Below, piece after piece: positions 9,997-21,200 of a DNA stretch of 59,383 nt. The notes under the pieces are model-generated. The model saw only the letters and a program-made list of their open reading frames with translations. It had not been told where the DNA came from and did not search any database. The stretch comes from an uncultured Bacilli bacterium (lineage in GTDB: Bacteria > Bacillota_I > Bacilli_A > RF39 > UBA660). Made by a program: the position numbers and the translations under genes. The stretch covers positions 1 through 59,383 of the forward strand of contig CANRCX010000008.1 of assembly GCA_947629235.1 (NCBI GenBank), read 5' to 3'. Each line of letters begins with the position of its first letter. Position 1 is the stretch's first letter.

Positions 9997-10665
9997 ATGA
10001 ATATAGAAGATGAAATATTTAAGAAATCTAAAATTGATTATGATAAGTTATTAAATTATGGATTTGTTTTAGATAATAACATATATAAATATAATAAGTT
10101 TATTTTAAATAATACTTTTATGATTAGCGTTTTAGTAAATGGGGAAGGAAAAGTAAATGTAAAAGTATTTGATTTAATAATAAATGATGAATATACTAGT
10201 TTTAGAATAAAAGACAATAATAGTTCTTTTGTAAGTAAAATCAATAATGAAATTATAATATTACTTAATGATATTAAAAATAATTGTTTTATAAATAGGG
10301 AATTTATCTATGATCAAACAAATAGAATTGTTTCATTAATAAAAAATGAATATAATGACTTACCTGAATTTTTATGGTCTACAGCTCCTAATTATGCTGT
10401 ATTTAGAAATAAAATAAATAATAAATGGTATCTAGTTATAATGAATATAAATATGTCTAAATTAGATAATAAAACAAATAGGGAAGTGGAAATAATAAAT
10501 ATTAAATTAGATCCAAATAAAATAGATGACTTACTTAAAGAAAAAGGTTATTTTAAAGCATATCATATGAATAAAAAATATTGGATTAGTATTGTTTTAG
10601 ATGATAGTATACCTGATAATCTAATAATTGATTTAATTCATGAAAGTTATAATTTATCATTATAA
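9997..10665 (+). CDS. hypothetical protein
   Basis: ORF with AGGTGA RBS. Confidence 0.6.
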   Translation: MNIEDEIFKKSKIDYDKLLNYGFVLDNNIYKYNKFILNNTFMISVLVNGEGKVNVKVFDLIINDEYTSFRIKDNNSSFVSKINNEIIILLNDIKNNCFINREFIYDQTNRIVSLIKNEYNDLPEFLWSTAPNYAVFRNKINNKWYLVIMNINMSKLDNKTNREVEIINIKLDPNKIDDLLKEKGYFKAYHMNKKYWISIVLDDSIPDNLIIDLIHESYNLSL

Positions 10666-10696
10666 AATAATATTTTTAATTTTTTTATTAAAATTA

Positions 10697-10726
10697 TTGA
10701 CAAATAAATGTAAAGTATTATACAAT
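10697..10726 (+). promoter_or_regulatory. sigma-A-type promoter for the HTH gene
   Basis: TTGACA and TATACA/AT separated by about 16-17 nt. Confidence 0.5.
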
Positions 10727-10755
10727 TAACTTGTAAGATAGATAGGAGAGTTCAG

Positions 10756-11523
10756 ATGAAAGAGTTAAATGAATTATTAAGTGAAATAGGTATATCAAAA
10801 GTAAAATTAGCAAAATATTTAGGTGTTTCAAGACAAATGATATATAATTATTTAGAACTTGATTCCTTAAGTAAATGGCCACAAGAAAAAAGATTGTTAC
10901 TTTTAAAATTACTTGATATAGAAGATAGTAGTGAAACTGCTATTAAAAATATTAAAGTAACAAGTGAATACTTAGAAAATGTAGAAGCTAGATTAAATCA
11001 AAATGTAAGGGATATGAATAGCCAATCATTTAATTATAAAAATCTTACTAGGGAAGAGCAGGACTTATTAAATGATTTAATATTCTTAATTAAAGAAAAA
11101 TTTACTGAAGAAAAAACAAAAGAAACTTATTGGATTTTCTTATATTTATATCATGTTTTACAATCATTAGATAATGTACAAGAAATAAAATATATATTTG
11201 CATATTTATCTAAGAAAACAGGATTCACTAATGCTAAAGAATTTAAGTTTAATGAAACAAAACAATTCATTTTAGAAAGTATAATATTTACTGCATTTAA
11301 TCTATATAATAATGGTGGAGCATCTAAATCTAAATTAGTTGAATCACATAATAGATTTGAACAAGAAATAGAAAATGATAAAGAAGAAAAATTAGGAAGA
11401 ACACAACAATTAAATACATTTAAATCTCAAGCTTTAAAAGAACTTGGATATTCAGAAGTAACTAAAGAAAATGTTGCTGAAGTATTAAATAAAATGGCTG
11501 AAATTGAATCTAGAAAAGTATAA
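10756..11523 (+). CDS. XRE-like helix-turn-helix protein
   Basis: N-terminal SKVKLAKYLGVSRQMIYNYLELDSLSKWPQEKRLLLLKLL HTH; helical remainder. Confidence 0.75.
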   Translation: MKELNELLSEIGISKVKLAKYLGVSRQMIYNYLELDSLSKWPQEKRLLLLKLLDIEDSSETAIKNIKVTSEYLENVEARLNQNVRDMNSQSFNYKNLTREEQDLLNDLIFLIKEKFTEEKTKETYWIFLYLYHVLQSLDNVQEIKYIFAYLSKKTGFTNAKEFKFNETKQFILESIIFTAFNLYNNGGASKSKLVESHNRFEQEIENDKEEKLGRTQQLNTFKSQALKELGYSEVTKENVAEVLNKMAEIESRKV

Positions 11524-11637
11524 TTTTTATACTTTTTTAATGAAGAATATAGCTTCCAATAATATATGTTATGTTAACTTCTATATATAAAATTAATATT
11601 AATATATTAAAATTAATTAAATAAAAAGCAATAAAAT

Positions 11638-11808
11638 TTATTTGTTATTAGTTTTATTGCTTTTATTTTGTAATTCTAAATAATCTAATAAATCTAAATA
11701 ATTATAAGCTTTTCTAAAAAAATGATAACCCCAATAAAAAAACAAAAATATACATATTAATAAAGCTAATGATAATATTATGCCAATAGTAGACAATAAA
11801 TATTCCAT
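11638..11808 (-). CDS. small membrane protein, 56 aa
   Basis: Manual translation MEYLLSTIGIILSLALLICIFLFFYWGYHFFRKAYNYLDLLDYLELQNKSNKTNNK; RBS AGTAGGTGTCC. Confidence 0.6.
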   Translation of the reverse strand: MEYLLSTIGIILSLALLICIFLFFYWGYHFFRKAYNYLDLLDYLELQNKSNKTNNK

Positions 11809-12225
11809 AGGACACCTACTTTCTTATGAATATATTATCATAAATTATATAATTATTCAATTATAATGATATTTTCAAAGTGCTCTAGAACGAATCGAGA
11901 AATCAAAAGATGAATAATTATTCATCTCGATTTAAATTTTGATATTTGATTAATATTAAATTATTATCATAAAACATATTATTTTTTAATTTTAATAGTC
12001 TACTCTATTTTTATAAATAATTAGATAGGGGAGATTGTTATTTTTTTTGAATTATTTATTTTTTATATAAATAATAATTATAAATTTACTAATTACTAAT
12101 TATTATTAAATAGTTATTTAAAATTAACAATAATGATTATATACTGCAATCATATATCATTAGAGATAACAATACTAATATTATAAAAATTAGTCCCCTA
12201 CTTTACCCCATTATTAATTAAATTA

Positions 12226-12258
12226 AAAACACACACTTTATATCAAAATGTGTGTTTT
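12226..12258 (-). terminator. terminator of the giant surface protein gene
   Basis: AAAACACACA-loop-TGTGTGTTTT. Confidence 0.7.
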
Positions 12259-12262
12259 ATAA

Positions 12263-15200
12263 TTATTTTTTTACTGTGAAGTCAATTGTTTGTAGTATTT
12301 CATCTGAGAATATTTCATCTTCAAAATCATTAGTTGAGTTTTTAAGTGTATAGTATATTTCTTGTCTTACTTTTGTACTTTCTGGATAACTTCTTCTGTT
12401 AGATACATCAACACGACACCAATAATCATTTAAACAATTTGGATTATTCTTCATTTTCTCAGCTAGCCCTACTCTTGTTGATTCTGCATCTTTTACTAAT
12501 GCATCATATAGTTTTTGTACATATTCATTTACATCTATTTCTTTTAAATATGGTAAATTATCTTCTGTTTCTTTAAATCTTGCTTTCTTATATTCATCTA
12601 TATTTGTATATTTACCATTTGAAATAGTTTCAATTGCCATATTATCAGTTTTATAATTAACTTCAGTAGTTCCTTTTGATGGATTATCAATATCATTATA
12701 TATTTTCTTTTTAACTGAATGAATATTACTGTTATATTCTATATATCCATCATCATATCCTCTATATCCAAGCATTTCATATGCAATCCATTTTAATGCA
12801 TAAGAGTCAGGTCTACCATATGGGTTATTTGGTTGATACCAGTGTGCAGTATTTATACCTTCACCACCATATGAGTTTGAACCACGAGATGCATATTTAT
12901 AAACTCCAGCATATTTCATTATTCTATTATCAATTAAATCATATACTGTTTCTAGAGTCATTTTATCCCACTCTGATGCATCAATTTGATTAAATCCAGT
13001 AGTTTGATAAGCTCTATATAAATTACCATCTTCTGTGTATTTTTCTTCATTTGGATAAGTAACTTTAATACCTATTTCTGCTTTATCTTCTGAACTTAAT
13101 TGTAAGAATGCTTGTGCTTCAATATAATCCATTACATATATAGTTTCAAATACTTTCTCATAGAAATCTTGTACTTTTTCTGGAGTATCAATTCTAGATG
13201 GATCTAAATTAGAACCTATTTGTGTATCTTTATCATAATGTACTGATAAATTCATTACAATATCATTTGGACCAAATGATTGCATTAGGTTACTATCAGC
13301 ATAATCTTCTCCACCTGCATCAAATCTTCTTCCATTATTTCTTAAGAATAATCTAGCATCAATATTATGAGCAGTTTCATGAGTAAATGTATGATAAGTA
13401 TATTCTTGAAGTGGCTTCTTTAATTCTTCTGCAAGTTCTTTATCAATATATCCATCCATTAAACCTTCTGCAGACCAATCAATTCTATCACCCCAAGCAA
13501 CAGCAGCATTACCATCACTAGTTTGCCAACGATTAGTTACTTCATTAAAGTTCTTATGGAATGGTTCTTCTGTTCCAACTTGTTGATATACCATAACACC
13601 ATTTTCATCATAAGCATATCTCTTATCTAAATGGAATGTATGAATATCATTAAATATTTTTGGATCTCTTAATATTTTATATGCTGTAGCATAATAAGTA
13701 CTCATTCTATCAGCATAACTTTGAATTCTTCTTCTAAGTATACTTTGCTCATATAAATTTTCTGGATCTTCAATATAACTTCTTTGAGCACCAATTACAT
13801 ATTGAACTGGAGTTGAAATTATATAAGCAGCATTTTTAGGAAGAGTTAATATTGGTAACATCATATCATAATCACGATGTGGTTTATAATTAGCATCTTC
13901 ATTAATGAAATGATCCCATAGAGTATATTGTACTTCATCTTCTGCTCCATCAACTGGTATTTCAACTAAATATCCTTTAAATTGATTTTTAGTCCATTCA
14001 TCAAGATTACCATCACCAAATTCAGTTACCATATATTCTACAAATTTAGCAATATTAGGTTGTTTTGTATAACTTGATAGTACACTTGCATATCTAGTTC
14101 CTGTTGCACCTGTATCAAAGTTTTCATTTTTAGCAAAATACAATTCTGTAACTTTTTCTGCAGTTAATGATGAATCAAATCCTTCCATATTGAATAACAT
14201 AAAATCATATAATTTCATACCATCAATATCTAAATCATAGAATCTTCTAAAATAATTATACATATAAAGTACTTTTTCTATTTTATTATCTTTTTTAACT
14301 GATGATATTATATAATTATTAATTTCATCATAATTAGTTGTATTTGTATAATTAGTATTAGATAAGAATTTAAGTACAAATTCTTTTAATTCTTTACTAG
14401 TAGTTTCATTATAGAAATCTTTATATATTCTACTATCACTATTAGCAGTTAATACATCTAAACTATTAGTATAATTAAGACCTTTTAAATAATTAGTTAA
14501 ATCATTTACTACTTGAGAATTACTATCAATTATATAATGATCATAATTATAATCAATTCCTAATGCTTTAATATGATAACTAGCTACCATATCATAAGTA
14601 TTATCATATAAAACTTTATATTCTATATGTGTATTATCTTTAAATACAATTTTTAATTTAGATATAGTTTTTGGATTATCTGTTGTTAAATAACTTACTA
14701 TATTACCTTTTGAATCAACTGGTATTATATGAGCTATTTCTTTATTATTTAAGTTTTCATCTGTTACAGATTTTGCTATTTCAATAATATTATCTGTTTT
14801 ATAGAAAGGCATTAATTTTTCTAAATTTTTATATAATACTATTTTATTTTTATCAAACTCTTTATTTTTTGTTCCTTTTAAATCTTCAATTTTTTGAGCA
14901 TTAAATATAGGTGTATTATCATAAGAAACATCATCAAAGCTCCATATTTCTTCACTAAATCCTAGTGATTTAAAGAAATCTTCAGTTAATCCTTCTTTTG
15001 TTATTTTAGTAAATCCTGTAAAATTAATATCTTCATTTTCTAAAGCATCTACATAATAGTTATTATCACTTTCTTTAAATCCAGACATAGGTCTATGTTT
15101 AAATCCAGAAGTTAAACTTACATTATTTTTAAATATATTATTGCTACCAGATGCAATATCAAATACATTTTCTTGACCCATACCACCGCCAATTTCAACT

Positions 15201-18200
15201 TTTACATAGTTATTTTCAAATGTTGAATTATTAGCTATACCTACAAGTCCTGCTCTGAAATTCCATCCACCTGGTATTTTACCAATAGCATAACTATTTT
15301 TAATAGTAGTTTTTTCTGAATTACCAACGAAACCACCTATTTGTTGTAAGTTTGCCCATCCAGCATTAATATTAAAGTCAGTAGCTGAGCATTCATTTAT
15401 TGTAGTATTATTAGAAGTTCCAAAGAATACCCCTACTTTACCTTCATTATTTTCTTTATAGTATTTTTTAATAGTAACTTTTTCTATAGTTGAATCTTTT
15501 GCTTCATTAGCAATTGTACCATTACCTTCTTTTGATGGCATTGTAACATCTTCTAATCTTAAATTCTTAATAGTTGCATTATCAATTTTATTAAATAAAG
15601 GTTTATTTAAGTTCTTAATTATAAATCCATTTCCATCAAGTGTACCAGTATATGATTCTACATAGTATTTACCATCTGTTTTAATACTACTAGCATCATA
15701 GTTTTTATCAAGAGTAACATTTTCATTCTTTGCTAATTTTTGAAGTAATATTTCAAATGCAGTATTTGGATGTGTTTCATTAATAACAACATCTTCTTTT
15801 ATTTCACCTAAATCTATTTTTAAATTGATTTCTTCTTTTCTTTCTAAAGTTAAATACTTATAATCTAATACTAATATTAAATGTCCATTTTCTTCAGTAA
15901 CATCTTTTATTTTTGTTCTAATACTTGGCATATTATCCATATTAATTTCTACAAAGTATTTATCTTTATTTTTCTCAAGTTCACTCTTAGATATTTCATC
16001 AATTATTTTAGCAGTTTCATTATTATCAATAGTTTCTATTTTATATAAATTAATATCATTTATATCTTTAAGTTCAATAGTATTACTATTTAAAGATATT
16101 AATTCATCTAATAATTGATAATCTTGAACATAATTATTACTATTTTTAGCTGTATCATTATCTCTATCATAATCACATGTGATTTCTACATAATATCTTG
16201 ATGAATTATCTTTTTCAATTTCAAATTCTTCTTTATATTTATCATCTATTAATACTTTTCCATTAGAAGAAGTAACTTTAATATGAGCACTTCCTACAAT
16301 TGATATATCAGTATTTTTTAATGTAGAAGTTATTTTTATTTTATCTTTTGTTACTTCATATTTGAAGTTTGTTATTTTAGGAATATCTTTTAATACTTCT
16401 AATTTAATTATATATGGTTTTGTAAGATTAATTGTTTTACCATTATTTAATATAACTGATGTAATAGATATTTCTTTTTCACCAAATGTATTATAAGCAG
16501 GATAAGTAAATTCATAAATTTCATCATTCTTAGTTAATTTATATTCTTTATCTTTTATAACTACTTTATCTATATCAAGTTCACCTAAATCATTATTAAC
16601 TTTAAATGTAGCTTTTACTGTTTCATCTTTTTCAAAATAACTATCATTATTTTTACTAATAGATGTACCATTTGTTAATTCAATTTCAGTATCTTTTGAA
16701 TTATATAATTCATATTTAGTTTTATATATTACATCATTTGTATAAGTATTTTCATCATTTTCTTCTTCGAAATAATCAGAATCTAAATCATAAGTTGCTT
16801 TAAATATTAAATCTAAATTCTTATCTTTTTCTACATTATCAAATACAATAGTATTTTTACCTCTTGTAATAGTTTTTTGAGTACTACCAAGAGTTACACT
16901 ACCTTCAATGAAACTTTCATCTTCTTTAGTAGCTGTTTCATCTACTTTTACTTCAAATTCTAATGTAACTGTTTGTTTATCATAATCTTCAGAAGTAATT
17001 TTAAGATTTTCTATTGTAGGTTTATCTTTTAATACTTCAATTTGTATTTCTTTTTTAGGTACTGAATAATAATTATTTTGTTTATCATAATAAGTATTTA
17101 ATTCTAATTGTACCCTATTTGTACTTAATGTATAAACTCCAGCTTTTGAAGGTGTTGTAATACCAATTTTTCCTTTATATGTTCTAGGTTTTTGAGTAGA
17201 TTCACCATTTGGAATATAATTAACACCATTTACAGAAATTTGAGATAATCTTGAATATGTTTTACCATTATTAGTCTTAATGTTTTCACCTACATGAACA
17301 TCATAACTAATTTCATAATTCTTTTGATTTTTAGTAACATATTTAGATTTCTTTAATGTAATTTCATCAATATAAATTTCATCATTTTGAATAAAAATAT
17401 TTGCTTCTTTTAAATTTTGACTATTATATTTATATTTTTCTGATAATTCATAATCTGCGATTAATTTAAATGTATAATTACCATCAGTATTTTTATCATA
17501 AGAAAGTGTTACACCATTTGATTCACTTAAGAATAATTCTTCTGGTAAAATCTCTTTACTATCAATTATTTTATCTGTTGAATCAACTAATACTGCTTTT
17601 AATTTAGCTAATGATAAATTATCATCTTTTAATTTATATTTAGCTGTTATAGTTTTATTATTACTATCATTAGTAAGATTCATATATTCAATACTTGGTG
17701 CTTCTTTTAATACTGTATATGAAAGTTTATTTACATTAAAATCAGTTTGATTATTATATGTTTTTAATGTATTTAATTTTATACTATTAAATGTTATATC
17801 ATGTTTACCAAAATCCAATTTAGCATCATTTATAATAACTTCATAATAATTATCTTTTATATTATTTACTTTATATACCTTATTATCTAATGTAACTTCT
17901 TCAACTTTAGCACCTTTTGTATTAGTACTTGTAAATGTAATAACTGGTTTTTGATTATTCTTAATAGCATCAGTAATAGATACATCACTTAATGTAAAAT
18001 TATAATCTCCACCTACTAAGAATGAATGATTATACATCTCTTCATTAGTATATATATTATTTTTATCTTCTTCTACACTATCTAAATCATAACTACCTAT
18101 AACTTTAACATTATATGTTTCTGCATCATTAAATTTATAATTAATAGTTTTTGATTTTTCTAATATTTCAGATAATACTTGTTTATCTTTACTATATATA

Positions 18201-21200
18201 CTAATTGTGGCTTTACTAAGTGCACTATCAGTATCTACTAATTCATAACTAAGTGAACTATTATCTTCACTAATATTTATTTTATTAATATATGGTGTAT
18301 CTTTTAATACATCTATTTCTATTTTTAAATTACCTTTAATTTTAACATCATTTTCTAAAATTAATTTTTCTATATTATATTCTTCAATTCCAGATTCATT
18401 TGGAGCAGTTATATTAATATAATATAAATCATCTTCTTTATATGCAGGTACTTCAGTTCCATCTTCCATTATAAATGCTAATATTTTTGGATTTCCTGGA
18501 ACAACAGTTGCATCAATATAAATTTGTTTTGTTTCTTCTTTTTTAAAATAATAATCTTTATTTTTATTTGAAAGTTTAACTTCTGATCTATAAATTTTAA
18601 TTTCATGATCTTTAATTAAATAATCACTATGAGTATTTAATCCATTATTTTTATCTGAATCTAAATCATAATTAACTTTTATATCTGCAGTATATATTTG
18701 TCCTGAATCAAGATTATCTAAGATTTCACTTAATTTAATTGTATTACTACCTTTAGTAATATTAACTTTTTCTACTTCTTTATTTTCTTTTTTAATAATA
18801 ATTTCTCCATCATTAAATGAATTATCATTATCAATCAAATTAAATGTAATAACTGGTACATCTAAAGATTCATCTACAAAGAAGTCTTCAATAGTTGGTG
18901 CATCTTTTAATACATCTACATCAAATGAAAGCTCTTTACTTATTTTATTATCATCAAGTGTTATTTTATCAATTGTATATGTATTTAAACCTGCATGTTC
19001 TGGAGTTGTTAATTTAAATCCATAAGTTCCATTTCCATAACTTGTAGGTAAATAGTGATCATTCCCTATAGATACTTTAGTAACAATAGCATAATTATCT
19101 ATTGGAACAACTTTAGCATTAAATTTTAATTCTACTTCACTATTTTTATTAGCATGATATAAACTTTCACTATAATGAGTTAGAGATATATCATATATAT
19201 GTAATTCATAATTAAATATAGATCCTGTAAATTCATTTTTCTTATTATCTTTATTAGAATCTAAATCATAAGAAGCTTCAATATCTATATTATATCTTTT
19301 TCCTGATTCAAGATTTAATTTATATTCAAAGTTTCTTATATCTAAATTTAAATTACTATTATATACTACTTTATTACTTTCTATATCAGTAATAATTAAT
19401 TTAGCATTTTCTAATGCTTTATTATCATTATTTAAAGTAAATGATATTTTATTTTCTTTTTCATGATACATAAAGTCTATAACTTCTGGTTTTTGTTTTA
19501 AAACTTCAAATTTTATATCATAATTACATAAAACTACAGTATTATCATTTAAAATAACACTATTAATTTTATATATTTTTACTCCAAATGTATCACTACT
19601 ATCTAAAGAAACTATATATTTATTATTTTTATATGTAACATCATATTCTTTATTATCAATTACTATTTTTTTAATAGTTTGATTTAATGATTTTGGATTA
19701 ATTTTAGCAGTGAATTCAAAATCAAATTTTTCATTTTGATTTACAAATATATTAGTTGAATTATCTAGTGGTGTAATATTAACTTCACCATTAGTAATAG
19801 TTTCATAATATAATGTTTTATTTGTATATGAATTACTTGTATTATCTAATTTATTAGTATCTAAATCATAACTTCCAGTAATTAATACTGTATATACTTT
19901 TCCATATTCTAATGTAGTATTAAGTGTAATATTTTTAGATTTAATATCTATATTTTTTTCAAAAATAACTTTATTTTTATTAAAATCAGTTTCACTTACT
20001 TTACCATTTACTATTTTTATATTAGCTGATTTAAGTGAAGAATCAATATCATTAATATTAAATGTTATTTTATTATTTTCATAAAAGAAATTTTCAATTT
20101 TAGGAGTACTTTTTAATATATCTACATTAAATATTAAATCAGTTACTTCTACTTCTCTTCCATTTGATAATACTACTTTAGTAATTTTAAATGTTTCTAT
20201 TCCAGAATTTTTACTTGATTTTAATACTACAGAATAAATATTATTATTTTCATTTACTTTATATCTTGTATTATTTATAAATACTTCTTTTATTTTTACA
20301 TTATTTGGATTAATTTTAGCAGTGAATTTTAATGTAATATCAGTATCTTTATTTGAATATTTATCTATATTTTCTTTTTGTAATGTAACTTTATAATTAG
20401 TTGTATTAGTAGTGTTGCTTTCAGTTATTGCAGAATCAGTAATACTTACTTTACCATCATTATTTACATCATAATCTTTACTATTTATATTATTATTTTC
20501 ATTTGTAATATCAATTAAATATTCATTAATACTTCTAGCATCATCATAATCTTTAATACCATCATTATTAATATCACCTTTATTTGCATTAATAATTAAT
20601 AGTATGCTTGTTGTAATTATTGATAATACTAATATAGATGAAAGTGCTATATTAATATGTTTTTTATTTACTTTTTTCATTAATGAAGTTTCATCTAAAA
20701 GATCAGAATTAACTAAAATTAATAATATAATTAAAATTAATATTAATGAATATAAAGTATATACTAAAGGTTTATTTGTTTTTACAATTAATATGTTTTT
20801 AATTTCATTTTTAACTTTTGTATAACTTGCTTCTGTATTACCTTTATAATTTATATTTAAAGTTAATGTAGCATCATTAAAATCAATATCTTTTTGTCCA
20901 TCAGATGCTTGAGTATTTTTTAATGATATTTTTGTATTTCCAGCTAGTGGAGCATCTTTAACAAATAATTTTATAATAAATAAATGGCTACTATTTTGAC
21001 CTGATTTATTTAATAGTGCAAATTTATTATTTTCTTCATTAAATACTATGTCTGACCATTCATCTTGTTCTTGAAAATTATATGTTTTTAAATTTTCAAA
21101 TACATTTTTATCATAGCTTAGTTCACTAATAAATGAATATAAAGGTTCATTATAATTTAAATCAACCATTAATGTAACTGTATCATTATTAGTTAACTCT

